A stretch of DNA of 64,000 nucleotides from the NCBI RefSeq assembly GCF_001654865.1, contig NZ_LXEO01000017.1, positions 62,001-126,000 on the forward strand. Direction: 5' to 3'. The first letter of the stretch is position 1; the number at the start of each line of letters is the position of its first letter. This stretch comes from Buttiauxella noackiae ATCC 51607. GTDB lineage: Bacteria; Pseudomonadota; Gammaproteobacteria; Enterobacterales; Enterobacteriaceae. This document shows positions 8,195 through 17,339 of this stretch, one piece after another. The notes below the pieces were generated by a model. The model was not told where the DNA came from. It saw nothing but the letters and a program-made list of their open reading frames with translations, and searched no databases. Both the position numbers and the translations under genes were made by a program.

Positions 8195-8842
8195 ATGACC
8201 GCACGGATTACCACCATGGTTCTTGGCATGGGCATGTTACTGAGTAGCGCGAGCGCAATGGCACACAGCCATTCGCATGGCGCACCGCTATCTGAAGCAG
8301 AGCGCAAAGCCAGCGAAGGCGTATTTGAAAATAAACAGGTGAAAGACCGCGCATTAAGCGATTGGGACGGCGTATGGCAGTCAGTCAATCCCTATCTGTT
8401 AAACGGCGATTTAGATGTCGTGATGGAGAAAAAAGCGCGCAAAGATAGCAGCAAAACAGCGGCGCAATATAAAGAGTATTACAAGAAAGGCTATGCCACG
8501 GATATTGATATGATTGGCATTGAGAATAACGTCATTGAATTCCATCGCGGTGACACCGTAAGTTCCTGCCAGTACACTTACGCTGGTCATAAAATCCTGA
8601 ATTACACTTCAGGGAAAAAAGGCGTGCGCTATCTGTTTGAATGCAAAGACAGCCAGTCAAAAGCACCTAAATACGTGCAGTTTAGTGACCATATTATCTC
8701 GCCGCGTAAATCCGAACATTTCCATATATTCATGGGTAATGATTCACAGCAATCCTTACTAAATGAGATGGATAACTGGCCGACGTTTTACCAATACAAT
8801 TTGTCCAAAGAACAAGTTGTCCATGAGATGCTTGAGCACTGA
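8195..8842 (+). CDS. zinT: Periplasmic metal-binding protein ZinT
   Basis: ZinT (YodA) binds zinc in the periplasm under zinc starvation and helps deliver it to ZnuABC. The ATG at 8195 has CGGAGAG in front and begins a signal peptide ending around ASAMA. The mature N-terminus is His-rich (HSHSHG), followed by the lipocalin-like core with [16 protein letters not shown] and the conserved HFHIFMG and EMLEH segments carrying metal-ligand histidines. Length (215 residues) is usual. An upstream in-frame start at 8135 would overlap the Zur box and is rejected. A hairpin follows at 8882. Confidence 0.93.
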   Translation: MTARITTMVLGMGMLLSSASAMAHSHSHGAPLSEAERKASEGVFENKQVKDRALSDWDGVWQSVNPYLLNGDLDVVMEKKARKDSSKTAAQYKEYYKKGYATDIDMIGIENNVIEFHRGDTVSSCQYTYAGHKILNYTSGKKGVRYLFECKDSQSKAPKYVQFSDHIISPRKSEHFHIFMGNDSQQSLLNEMDNWPTFYQYNLSKEQVVHEMLEH

Positions 8843-8881
8843 TTGTTCACCCATTCCCACCACCGCGCATATCGATTTACC

Positions 8882-8916
8882 TACGGCCATCATCACCCGA
8901 TGGCCGTAAGCCTTTT
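8882..8916 (+). terminator. Intrinsic terminator after zinT
   Basis: TACGGCCAT (8882-8890) pairs with ATGGCCGTA (8900-8908) and is followed by a short T-run (AGCCTTTT). Confidence 0.7.
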
Positions 8917-9072
8917 CCCCGAACGATTAATGTACGTATTTGAAACAACAGTTCAGTAATGCGACATGATCGGCTTTCACATTCTCTCATTCCGCTACAA
9001 TTAATGCCATTCGCACATTAAACCAACGAGCTTTTCACGGACAATAAACTCAATAACCTGCAGGAGTAGCTA

Positions 9073-9990
9073 ATGAAGCAACCTCGTTTTAGTGGTGTCA
9101 TTCCCCCGGTTCCCACATTGTTTGATGCCCATGGTGAATTTGATGGTGTCGCACAGGCAATTTTAATTGAACACCTCGTCTCATCGCCTATTAATGGCCT
9201 GTTCTTTCTCGGAAGCGCCGGGGAATTTGCCCATATGTCTGAAGCACAGCGGGCACAGGTTGTAGAGTTTTGTATAAAGAAGGTTGCAGGTAGAAAGCCC
9301 GTTTTGATAGGGATTGCCCACTGTGGCACACAACAGACCATTGATGCCGGGCTTCATGCCCAAAAGCTGGGTGCCAGCGGCGTGGTAGTGGTCAACCCGT
9401 GGTACAACCCGTTAAGTGATGCAAATCTGCTCGCACATTACAAAACCATTGCCAGCGCACTTGAGTTGCCGATTCTTCTGTATAACTTCCCCGCCCTGAC
9501 AGGCCAGGCTATCCCGGTACCTGTTATTCGTGAACTGGCACTAAGCTGCCCAAATATTGTCGGGCTGAAAGATACCGTTGATACCTTGTCCCATATTCGT
9601 GAAACCATCCACGCAGTGAAACCGGACAGGCCTGATTTTGCGATATTCGCCGGTTATGATGAATACCTGCTGGGAACATTGATCCTCGGTGGTGATGGCT
9701 GCATCCCCGCCAGCGCGAACTTCGCCCCGCAACTGACCTGTGGGATCCTTGATGCATGGCGCAAACAAGATCTGCCTCGGGCTATTGAATTACAACAATC
9801 CCTCTCCTGGATACCGCCGCTTTATAGTATGGATTTGCCGTTTTACAACGCAGTGAAATATGCCTTGCGCCTTGTCGGTTTGAATATCCCGGTATATTCA
9901 CTGCCACCGGCTACGCCGTTAACTGAAGAGATGAAGGTTGAGATAGAAAATATTCTTAATCGGGCGGGAGTCATTAACACTCAGAAGTAA
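9073..9990 (+). CDS. DapA-superfamily aldolase/lyase (YagE/YjhH-like)
   Basis: A 305-residue class I aldolase fold. The Schiff-base lysine is in NIVGLKDT (Lys166), the catalytic Tyr in LLYNFP (Tyr137), and the substrate loop reads GSAGEFAHMS, close to the GSTGE motif. The family includes dihydrodipicolinate synthase, N-acetylneuraminate lyase and 2-keto-3-deoxy sugar-acid aldolases. The start at 9073 follows GCAGGAG. The organism would have its dapA elsewhere, and this gene sits beside an APC permease and an acetamidase-like enzyme, so a catabolic role on a 2-keto acid is more likely than lysine synthesis. The substrate cannot be read from the sequence. Confidence 0.8.
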   Translation: MKQPRFSGVIPPVPTLFDAHGEFDGVAQAILIEHLVSSPINGLFFLGSAGEFAHMSEAQRAQVVEFCIKKVAGRKPVLIGIAHCGTQQTIDAGLHAQKLGASGVVVVNPWYNPLSDANLLAHYKTIASALELPILLYNFPALTGQAIPVPVIRELALSCPNIVGLKDTVDTLSHIRETIHAVKPDRPDFAIFAGYDEYLLGTLILGGDGCIPASANFAPQLTCGILDAWRKQDLPRAIELQQSLSWIPPLYSMDLPFYNAVKYALRLVGLNIPVYSLPPATPLTEEMKVEIENILNRAGVINTQK

Positions 9991-10000
9991 CGCTAAAAGC

Positions 10001-10025
10001 TGCGGTCAGCAGTGGGCTGACCGCA
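10001..10025. terminator. Hairpin between convergent genes
   Basis: TGCGGTCAG (10001-10009) pairs with CTGACCGCA (10017-10025), between the aldolase and the converging permease gene. Confidence 0.6.
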
Positions 10026-10035
10026 ACAGGATATA

Positions 10036-11379
10036 TCAGGAAAGAACAACCGGCTTCGGTAAACGCTTATAGAATCGCGTCTTAACCATTCCAATCACGA
10101 TACCAATCACAAGCCAGGTAAAGCCAATCTTCATGGTGGCTGAGTCGAAATTCACCCAGACATACATCAGAATGGCCGTCCCTATCAGCGGGAATAACAG
10201 GTTGGAGATAATTTCACGCACGCTATTGCGACGTTTCTCTTTGATAAAGAACATCCAGATTACGCTGATATTTAAAATGATAAACGAGCTCATCGCGCCG
10301 AAATTAATCAGCTTCGCCAGAAAATCTATCGACAGCGATAACCCGAGAACCAACGACAGTGCACCAATAGCAATGGTACTGATCCATGGCGTACGGTAGG
10401 TTGGATGGATTTTGGCAAACATAGAAGGCAGGAAGTGGTCACGCGCCATGCCAAAGACAATACGTGAAGCCGCAGCCTGTGCTGCTAACGTGTTGGCAAT
10501 ACCCACCGCGAGGATGTTAACGATCAGCAGGAAAATCTTCAGTGGCGCGCCACCCGCAAGGAATGCTGCATCAAAGAAGGCACTATCCGCATCCATCTTC
10601 ATAAAGTCCGGCTGGATAAGCGTTGCGATGTAGCACTGGAGAATAAATAACCCACCGACGATAAATAGCGCGGCAATAATCGCCTTACCAATATCTTTCG
10701 TCGGATTTTTAGCCTCTTCAGCAAGCGTACTGATTCCGTCAAAACCGAGGAAGGAGAGCGCTGCAATTGTGACTGCTGTACCAATGAATTGCGGGTTAAT
10801 GACATTGGGCTGATAGAACGGCGTCATCGTAAATTCGCCCACGCCACCGCCATGCGCAATATAATTGATGCCGACAACCAGGAAGACAATTAGCGCCAGA
10901 GCAGAAATACTGAAAATGAAAATATCTGCCTTTGCCGTATTTTCAATGCCGCGAATATTTACCCAGCAGTTAGTCAGCATAAAGAATGCAACCCATACCC
11001 AACCTGGAATAAACGGCAGCAAATCGGTGCACCAGGTCGCAGTCATTGCGTACAACAGTGCCGGTGCGAACAGGTAATCCATCATAATCAGCCAGCCTGC
11101 AAGGAAACCGATATGCGGGTTAGTGGCTTTATTAACGTAGGCATAAACAGAACCCGCAATCGGATAACGGCGGGACATTTTACGATAGCTTAACGCGGTA
11201 AAAATCATACATGCGACGCCCACTACATACACCAGCGGTGCCATGCCGTGACTTTCTTTACTGACAAAACCAAAAATGGACATCGGCGCAATAATGACCA
11301 TAAAGACAAGGCCATAGATAACCAAATCTTTATAACTCAGAGCGACTTTCAACGTTGGTTCAGCGGATGCGTTCTTCAT
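10036..11379 (-). CDS. APC-family amino acid/amine permease
   Basis: A 447-residue transporter with about 12 membrane segments. The first contains IAPMSIFGFV, an APC helix 1 signature, and the central FLGFDGISTLAEEAKNPTKDIG is the family hallmark. Its ATG (11377-11379) overlaps the stop of the upstream amidase gene by 4 nt (ATGA), so the two are translationally coupled. I infer uptake of the compound, or release of the product, handled by the amidase. The sequence does not reveal the substrate. Confidence 0.8.
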   Translation of the reverse strand: MKNASAEPTLKVALSYKDLVIYGLVFMVIIAPMSIFGFVSKESHGMAPLVYVVGVACMIFTALSYRKMSRRYPIAGSVYAYVNKATNPHIGFLAGWLIMMDYLFAPALLYAMTATWCTDLLPFIPGWVWVAFFMLTNCWVNIRGIENTAKADIFIFSISALALIVFLVVGINYIAHGGGVGEFTMTPFYQPNVINPQFIGTAVTIAALSFLGFDGISTLAEEAKNPTKDIGKAIIAALFIVGGLFILQCYIATLIQPDFMKMDADSAFFDAAFLAGGAPLKIFLLIVNILAVGIANTLAAQAAASRIVFGMARDHFLPSMFAKIHPTYRTPWISTIAIGALSLVLGLSLSIDFLAKLINFGAMSSFIILNISVIWMFFIKEKRRNSVREIISNLLFPLIGTAILMYVWVNFDSATMKIGFTWLVIGIVIGMVKTRFYKRLPKPVVLS

Positions 11380-12281
11380 GCTTCACTCCGGGAAATTAAC
11401 GGCTTATCGCTTCTTTTTGGTGTGCCAATGCGCACAATCAAATCGACCAGACAAGGTTTGCAGGCCTGGCAAATTTCAGTATCACTTTGCAAACTCATAT
11501 ATAGATAGGCGTCGGTCAGATCCCAGCCGTACGCTTTGCAGATTAGCGCCTGCATTTGTTCAGCGGCTAGTTTCAGCGCATCAGGATATTGTTCAGCACT
11601 GGCGATGGCGTACCATTTTTCTGGCGTTTCCAGCACCGGCCATTGAATAGACTGACCTTTAAGAACCGTTAGACGTACGTCCACTTCCCCACAGATTTCC
11701 AGCCCCGTACCACATAGCTCACCATCGCCCATCACCGCATGGAGATCGCCGAGCGCAAATAACGCACCTTCCACCTGAACCGGTAAATAGAGCACCGCAC
11801 CCTTCTTAATCTGTTTGCAGTCCATATTCCCGCCGTGATTTCCAGGGAAGCCACAACGGACTTCTCCCTTCGCCGGGGCAACACCAATCACACCAACCAT
11901 TGGGTCGATAGGTATTTGCAGGTCATTGAACAGCGCTTTACCGTCAATGATTTGGACAGGCTTTGTGCGGATTTCCTGGGTATCGCTAAGCGGGCCACAG
12001 CCTGGTAAGGTGGTGACTACACCCCGCGCAGCTACCCGGATATCGAGAATTTCGACCACCAGAATATCGCCTGGCTGTGCGGTTTCGACGAATACTGGCC
12101 CCGTTGCCGGGTTGGCTGTGTCGTAGTTAAAGGAGGTCGTTAAATCAGACTGATCAACAATTCGTCCTGAAAAGCAGTCTTGTGTTTTGAAGGTTAACGT
12201 ATCCCCGTCCACCGCCCGAGCAACGGCTTCATTCGTCGCTGCAAACTGATAAGAAAATTGAGTAATGATTGTCTTGCCCAT
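11376..12281 (-). CDS. Acetamidase/formamidase family hydrolase
   Basis: The protein belongs to the FmdA/AmdA family, beta-sandwich metal-dependent amidases that release ammonia from formamide, acetamide or larger amides. Visible family segments are VETAQPGDILVVEILDI, CGFPGNHGGNMDCKQI (typical GNxGGNxD motif), and ALGDLHAVMGDGELCGTGLEI, which holds Asp and His metal-ligand candidates. The frame opens at 12293, but the ATG at 12281 (MGKTIITQF) has AAGG just upstream and gives about 301 residues. It is followed by an APC permease with a 4-nt overlap. The real amide substrate is unknown. Confidence 0.78.
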   Translation of the reverse strand: MGKTIITQFSYQFAATNEAVARAVDGDTLTFKTQDCFSGRIVDQSDLTTSFNYDTANPATGPVFVETAQPGDILVVEILDIRVAARGVVTTLPGCGPLSDTQEIRTKPVQIIDGKALFNDLQIPIDPMVGVIGVAPAKGEVRCGFPGNHGGNMDCKQIKKGAVLYLPVQVEGALFALGDLHAVMGDGELCGTGLEICGEVDVRLTVLKGQSIQWPVLETPEKWYAIASAEQYPDALKLAAEQMQALICKAYGWDLTDAYLYMSLQSDTEICQACKPCLVDLIVRIGTPKRSDKPLISRSEA

Positions 12282-12922
12282 AAAAGCCTTCATATTGTGT
12301 TGCGCGGTCTATTTCCGCTTATGTTTTGCACTTATTATCTACCTGTTGCGGTAGAACTTGTTATTTGATGTTAATTATTAAAACAAACAAACCCGTCGTT
12401 ATTTCAGTAAATACAACCTTCTCGTTACACACCTCAGAATATCTGCAAGCTGAGTTATGCGACTAATGAGTTATTCAACAACGACTAATATTGCCTCAGA
12501 GGTGATAACTTTTACCGTCTGCAAACAATATTCGTCAATTGTTATAGCAGATATGCTTAACTGTTTCTGCTTAAAATTAATATGAATTTGGAATGGTGAA
12601 ACAGATAAATTAGCGATATATAATTGAGAAAAAACCATCTCAAGAATATTCCACTAACCTAAGATGCGAAGCGCTGGATGATATATCGGATTATGGAGAA
12701 GATTTAGTATTGGTTGGCTGCCCGCGTAATGGTTAAACGCACCAGTTCTGACGGGCAAGATAATTGCTTACCAGTTTTAGGGTCTCAGTCCAGTAAGAAT
12801 GAACCCGTTTCGACTGCTCAAATACCTGCAACTTTATTAAATAGAAATTAAAGTGACTGAGGTTTAAATTATAACAGTAATGTAACCTCGCAAATAACTC
12901 GCGTAGCAGGTCAGGTTTTTCA
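12282..12922. other. Long intergenic stretch without a supported gene
   Basis: About 640 bp between the amidase start and the end of the exonuclease gene. It is AT-rich in the middle (12350-12660), as expected for a promoter region of the amidase-permease unit. One 69-codon open frame (12733-12942, minus strand) overlaps the exonuclease end and lacks a ribosome binding site. I see no clear RNA gene or mobile element. Confidence 0.5.
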
Positions 12923-13636
12923 TTAATCACAAAGAAACGCATTCAACAGCAAATCATGGCCATGCGAACGAGCACCAATTTGTGCCAGTAGCACTTCTGC
13001 TGTTGCCACAGCGTCGCACAATGCGTGATGCGCCGGATAATCGGGAAGATTGTAATCGCGGCGAATGCTGGATAGCCGCAAATCATTCTGTATACGTCTT
13101 GCCGCCTGCTGATGACGCCGCTCCAGCTCCAGCGTATCAATCCACAATAAGGGTAACCCTTCCCGTCCGTAACGTTTAAAAATCCATGCGTTAATAAATG
13201 CCCGTTCAACCATTCGGCCATGAACTACTGCCACTCGCCCCGTTAGACTTGTGAACAATGCCTCCATGGCTTTATCCAGCGTTACACCATCACGCAGCAT
13301 CTCCGGGGTGATGTGATTGATAATCGCGCTACGCGCATTCACCGGATTACCGCTGGAAATATAGTGGTGCTGCGCGCTCGCAAGCCCGATTTGCCCGTTT
13401 TCGGCAACCACACTGCCAATCGACAAAATACAATCCGTATTGGCATCAAGGCCGCTGGTTTCAAAATCAAACACCAGCCAGGGAAGATGAGTTACGGTCG
13501 CGTTGAAATCCGGTAATGGGGCTTCTAATAGCTGTTTTAATGCATAACTCAGGCCTGGCACACGCAGCCACTGCTCACGCTCGGTCTGCAAACGGGTGAT
13601 TCGAGAAGGCGGAAAAATACGCGACAGAAAACTCAT
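12923..13636 (-). CDS. DEDD-type 3'-5' exonuclease (DnaQ-like)
   Basis: A 237-residue protein with an RNase T/DnaQ exonuclease domain from about residue 52. Exo I is FDFETSGLD (Asp57, Glu59) and Exo III is HHALCDA (His204, Asp208). At the Exo II position the usual Asp seems to be replaced by Glu144 in GRMVERAF, a conservative change that may alter activity. The about 50-residue N-terminal helical part is not recognised. The gene starts 2 nt after the stop of the cNMP-CBS-nucleotidyltransferase gene, so they form one operon. This pair is recurrent in gamma-proteobacteria, but its cellular role is not settled; nucleic acid or nucleotide turnover is an inference. Confidence 0.82.
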   Translation of the reverse strand: MSFLSRIFPPSRITRLQTEREQWLRVPGLSYALKQLLEAPLPDFNATVTHLPWLVFDFETSGLDANTDCILSIGSVVAENGQIGLASAQHHYISSGNPVNARSAIINHITPEMLRDGVTLDKAMEALFTSLTGRVAVVHGRMVERAFINAWIFKRYGREGLPLLWIDTLELERRHQQAARRIQNDLRLSSIRRDYNLPDYPAHHALCDAVATAEVLLAQIGARSHGHDLLLNAFLCD

Positions 13637-13638
13637 TA

Positions 13639-15504
13639 TTACCCCTTCACAAACAGCATACGGGCCAGCTCTTGTTGGCGGGCAATAATCCGAAAGGCAT
13701 CTTTCAGATGCTTGCGTTCAAAACTGCCAAACTCGCGCGGATCAATCTGGTTATCGGGGGTTATCCCTTTACGCAACTGCGATAACTGGTGATTAAACCG
13801 CAGCCGGGTTAAAAAGTGAAAAGCATCAATGATGTCAGTACACCCGCCGGGGGACATTAATCCTTTGTCGCGTGCGGCCCGGAAACGCGCTTCGGTGCTG
13901 GTTTCACTACACCCTGCTGCCAGCGCGGAAATACGCGACAGGTCGATGATTAGCGTTAATGCAAAGCGTTTGATATTGAGTGTCTTGCTGTCGTTGCCAC
14001 TTTTTTCCAGCACCAGATTGTTAAAAATACCAAGCGGTGGCGAAGTATTGGCTGAGTCGCGTGTCAGTGAACGTAAGAAGCCAGGATGAGCCGCAATATC
14101 GTTTAGCAACGACTGCTGGAATGCGTCATGTAGCCAGGTGTTGCCGTAAAATGCTCGCGTTTCCAGAAATACGGTGGCATTCAATAGCTGCGTATATTCC
14201 GGGTTAGTGACCCATTTGCGAATACAGGCCTGCCATATCGACAGCGGCTGGCACCAACGGCTCTCAGAAGCCATAAAATGGCCTGTGCATAATGGATAAC
14301 CGCATTCATCAAGACCGAAGCAGACAAATTCAGCGAAACGCAAAAACCACTGTTGCTCTTCAGGCCCGGCACTATCGGGCAAAATAATCGCGCTATCCTG
14401 ATCGGAATGAACATGAACTTCATTTCGGGCGTGCGAGCCTGCAACTATCCATGAGAATTCACAAGGTGGCTCGCCAAACTCGCTAAGGGCAAGTTCAATT
14501 AACCTGCGAGTGAAGGCATCCATCAGCATCGACATTACCATTTCAACCACGCCGCTGCGTAAATTCCCCTCCACCAGAGCTTCGAATATTGCCTGGCGTT
14601 CAACTTTAAGAACGGCTAATTCAGCGACGGACTGGCAATGGTTAATACGCTCAATCAGGAAAATAGCCTGCACGCGATGATGCTGCACCAGATGTGAAGC
14701 CGTTAGTAGGCCGACGGGTTTTTGGCAATCCACTACCGGCAAGCTACTGACACCATGGCGCATCATCAGTGCGACCGCATGCATAACCAGATCCCCCGAG
14801 GAAACGGTTATAGGCGCTGCGGTCATCACTTCTTTAACCGGGCGCGAGATATCAAAACCCTCAGCCACTACGCGCCGCGTCATATCCCGGTCACTGATGA
14901 TGCCAATAATTTTATCATCTTCGATGATCACCGCCGTTGAGCAGCGGTCGACCCAGCGCATCTGCCTGGCTGTTTCTTGTATCGATGTTGTCGCATCAAC
15001 GACGGAAACCGTACCACTCGCCAGATCGGCAACTTTGCGCACAAACATGCCTTTATCTTCATCGCTCCACACAACGCCCATCGCGCAATTCAGGCGTTCA
15101 TGAGCGTTAATCGAAAAGTGTGTCGCGTATTGGGGATATTTTTGCAGCATCGATTCCAGCACGCTGTGTGGGATCTGGTATAGCAGTGTGTTTTCAATGG
15201 CCGTGACGTTGTAACAATCTTCAGGGTTACCGGGAATCCCTTCAAGGAAGGTGAATCCAAACAAGTCTTCTGGCCCCAGACGGGCACGTAGCACCCCATC
15301 ACTCCAGCGCTGCTCAAGCGAGCCGGTACGTACGATATAGAGATAGCGTTCAGCAGCCGCAATATCGAAAGGCAGTGTCTCGCCAACCGCCAGATAGCTA
15401 ATGCTGATAGAACGCGCGATTTCATTTTGCGCCTCCACCGGGAGCGTGTTAAGTGGCGAAACATGTGCAATAAAATCGCAGATATTAGGCAATAACGGTT
15501 CCAT
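13639..15504 (-). CDS. cNMP-binding / CBS / DUF294 nucleotidyltransferase protein
   Basis: A 621-residue soluble protein. An N-terminal cyclic-nucleotide-binding-like beta roll (to about residue 130) is followed by two CBS domains (about 155-280, with ISDRDMTRRV and LPVVD), a GlnD-type nucleotidyltransferase domain with GSHARNEVHVHSDQD (DxD at about 368/370) and the C-terminal DUF294 substrate-binding domain. The start chosen is the ATG at 15504 (MEPLLPNICD) with AGGAG about 11 nt upstream; a longer frame opens at 15534. The architecture suggests transfer of a nucleotide to a protein or small molecule under control of an adenine nucleotide sensor. It is probably co-transcribed with the exonuclease. 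The substrate is unknown. Confidence 0.85.
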   Translation of the reverse strand: MEPLLPNICDFIAHVSPLNTLPVEAQNEIARSISISYLAVGETLPFDIAAAERYLYIVRTGSLEQRWSDGVLRARLGPEDLFGFTFLEGIPGNPEDCYNVTAIENTLLYQIPHSVLESMLQKYPQYATHFSINAHERLNCAMGVVWSDEDKGMFVRKVADLASGTVSVVDATTSIQETARQMRWVDRCSTAVIIEDDKIIGIISDRDMTRRVVAEGFDISRPVKEVMTAAPITVSSGDLVMHAVALMMRHGVSSLPVVDCQKPVGLLTASHLVQHHRVQAIFLIERINHCQSVAELAVLKVERQAIFEALVEGNLRSGVVEMVMSMLMDAFTRRLIELALSEFGEPPCEFSWIVAGSHARNEVHVHSDQDSAIILPDSAGPEEQQWFLRFAEFVCFGLDECGYPLCTGHFMASESRWCQPLSIWQACIRKWVTNPEYTQLLNATVFLETRAFYGNTWLHDAFQQSLLNDIAAHPGFLRSLTRDSANTSPPLGIFNNLVLEKSGNDSKTLNIKRFALTLIIDLSRISALAAGCSETSTEARFRAARDKGLMSPGGCTDIIDAFHFLTRLRFNHQLSQLRKGITPDNQIDPREFGSFERKHLKDAFRIIARQQELARMLFVKG

Positions 15505-15794
15505 CGTCGTACTCACTCCTAAAATTGAAATCATGTTTTATAATATATGCCACTGGTTAACGGTAGGATATAACATTCAGCTTGTGAATCGTCACTTCTG
15601 TGCCAGTTCCAGACATACTGAACACTTAATGATGTCAATCAGTTACATCGCCATTGAATTGTTAATCAAGCGATGTAAAATTAACGTTACTATGTATAAG
15701 CAGTGTGAATAATTCTTCAGATTCCTGGATTTCTTCATCGCCATTACCTCCTGCCGGCGACCAGGTTTGAATCATATTTTCAGGGAAAGTTACG

Positions 15795-16289
15795 ATGAAA
15801 TTGCGAAGCCTGTTGATCATTGCTGTTGTTGCCACTGTAGTGGGTTGTAAAGCACCGCCGCCAAAAATGACGGACGATACTATCGTGACCAGTGAAATCA
15901 ATGGCGTCACCCTCACACACCGTTACGCTGTAGCCGCGCCAAAAGAGTTCACTCCGGTCAACGCCAGTTATCGGGCACTCTATCCGGGCTCTATTTTGAG
16001 CAAACCTGATTTTGGTGGGAAAGTGATAAGTACCCTTGAAAACGGGCAAACTTACACCGTGCTTGGCGAGGTCGAGAACAAATGGCTCGCGATTGCGCAG
16101 CAAGATAAACAAGAAATGTTGGGCTATGTTCCTGCACGCGCACTGGTCAAAAGTGAACTTTATGCCCAGACGCTGAAAAAAGATCGTCCACGCCCACGTA
16201 AAGCTTCAAAGAAAACGACCTGTGTTGCCGTCGATGATGCCAGCAAAGCCTGTCAGAATGCCAACAGCGGCACCTGGATTATTGATTAA
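15795..16289 (+). CDS. SH3-domain lipoprotein
   Basis: A 164-residue predicted lipoprotein: positively charged start, hydrophobic stretch and lipobox VVGC (Cys18). Residues about 55-115 read like a bacterial SH3 domain, with LYPGSILSKPDFGGKVIST, VLGEVENKWLAI and GYVPARALV. The basic C-terminal tail (KKDRPRPRKASKK) ends with two Cys that could pair. Start at 15795 follows CAGGGAAA. It is the first gene of a three-gene group with a secreted protein and a membrane pseudokinase. A role in binding peptidoglycan or an envelope partner is inferred from the domain. Confidence 0.75.
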   Translation: MKLRSLLIIAVVATVVGCKAPPPKMTDDTIVTSEINGVTLTHRYAVAAPKEFTPVNASYRALYPGSILSKPDFGGKVISTLENGQTYTVLGEVENKWLAIAQQDKQEMLGYVPARALVKSELYAQTLKKDRPRPRKASKKTTCVAVDDASKACQNANSGTWIID

Positions 16290-16348
16290 TCCACAGTGTT
16301 TTGTGTCATGACCTTTTATTTAATATTGCTCGGCTAACAAGGATTTCT

Positions 16349-17299
16349 ATGAAACTCTGGCTTTCGGGTCTGGCGCTGTTGCTGGCTTCTACAACCGTTT
16401 GGGCTGGGAACTACCGTATCGTTCAGTCTCCTTCGCAAAAGCTCGATGTCTGGATAGATGATGTGCAAAACAACACGCCACAGAACTGGTGTGCTGCCGA
16501 AATCCCCTTACGAATCGTAGCCAATGGCGATAAAAATCCGTCTGTACTTAACGTTTTTATGCCGCGTCTTGGCACCCTGCTAGAAAGCCAGTGTAGCTCT
16601 GTTCAACTGGTGAGCTGGAAACTGGAAGATCCACAAGGCCAGACGCTGGCCGTCGGCACGGCGACCAAAAGCAGTGATTGGGCAGTCATAGTTGCGCCGG
16701 TAGTTTCAGGTGAACCAAACGCACTGCCGCATTCCGATGAAAATTCACCGTTAGCTGACCGCACGCCATGGCAAGAGTTTACGCTGCAGGATGGCTGCCA
16801 TCTGCGCACCTTCTGGCAAGGTGACGCCAACGCTTCGGCAATGTTTATCCCCAACGGGAAATGTGAAAAAGGCGGCTGGCTGAATGGACGTAGTGAAATC
16901 ATTCAAAGCGGCAATCACGGCGAAAAACGTAATGTGATGACCTTCGTGCATGGTTTCCCTGTCAGCGGACTGAGCTCAGATGCAAATTCTGACAGCCTGC
17001 TTATCACTAGCCTGAATAATGAGCGCATGGTGGTCAGTAATGAACACGCGCCACAGAGCTGGATGATTTTACCCTACAACGCCGAGCTAAATGGCTGGCA
17101 AGCCACCGGTACTGTGGCCGTTGAGGTTCCGCGTGAAATGACCGTTGATGAGGCAGGAATTCAGACGCGTTTAAACCAAGTACGCAAAGTATGGTCGGCA
17201 TGGCTTGCGCCAGATACACCTATTACCTTGCTGTTGATTGACTCCCTGCGTCCGCAATTGCGTGATCCGGCGGTCGGCGCATGGCGCGCCCAGAAATAA
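16349..17299 (+). CDS. Secreted four-cysteine protein of unknown function
   Basis: A 316-residue protein with a clear signal peptide (MKLWLSGLALLLASTTVWA, cut before GNYR). I do not recognise the mature part. It has four cysteines (48, 82, 150, 172), enough for two periplasmic disulfides, a Pro/Gln-rich early segment and mixed beta-type sequence after that. The ATG at 16349 has AACAAGGA upstream; an earlier in-frame start at 16301 would disrupt the signal peptide. It lies between the SH3 lipoprotein and the kinase-like gene, 40 nt before the latter, and probably belongs to the same operon and envelope function. Confidence 0.72.
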   Translation: MKLWLSGLALLLASTTVWAGNYRIVQSPSQKLDVWIDDVQNNTPQNWCAAEIPLRIVANGDKNPSVLNVFMPRLGTLLESQCSSVQLVSWKLEDPQGQTLAVGTATKSSDWAVIVAPVVSGEPNALPHSDENSPLADRTPWQEFTLQDGCHLRTFWQGDANASAMFIPNGKCEKGGWLNGRSEIIQSGNHGEKRNVMTFVHGFPVSGLSSDANSDSLLITSLNNERMVVSNEHAPQSWMILPYNAELNGWQATGTVAVEVPREMTVDEAGIQTRLNQVRKVWSAWLAPDTPITLLLIDSLRPQLRDPAVGAWRAQK

Positions 17300-17339
17300 C
17301 CTGTGAATATTCGTCGATTTCGTGTAGAGAAAGGCCATC

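Noticed and set aside
9073-9990. Biosynthetic dihydrodipicolinate synthase (dapA)
   Set aside because: Motifs allow the superfamily only; the loop GSAGEF and catabolic surroundings do not support the lysine pathway enzyme.
12733-12942. 69-codon open frame on the minus strand after the exonuclease gene
   Set aside because: No Shine-Dalgarno, overlaps the exonuclease end by 20 nt, and the product has no recognisable pattern. Could be real only if conserved in relatives.
15401-15712. 103-codon plus-strand frame over the start of the nucleotidyltransferase gene
   Set aside because: Mostly antisense to the conserved gene and without motifs.
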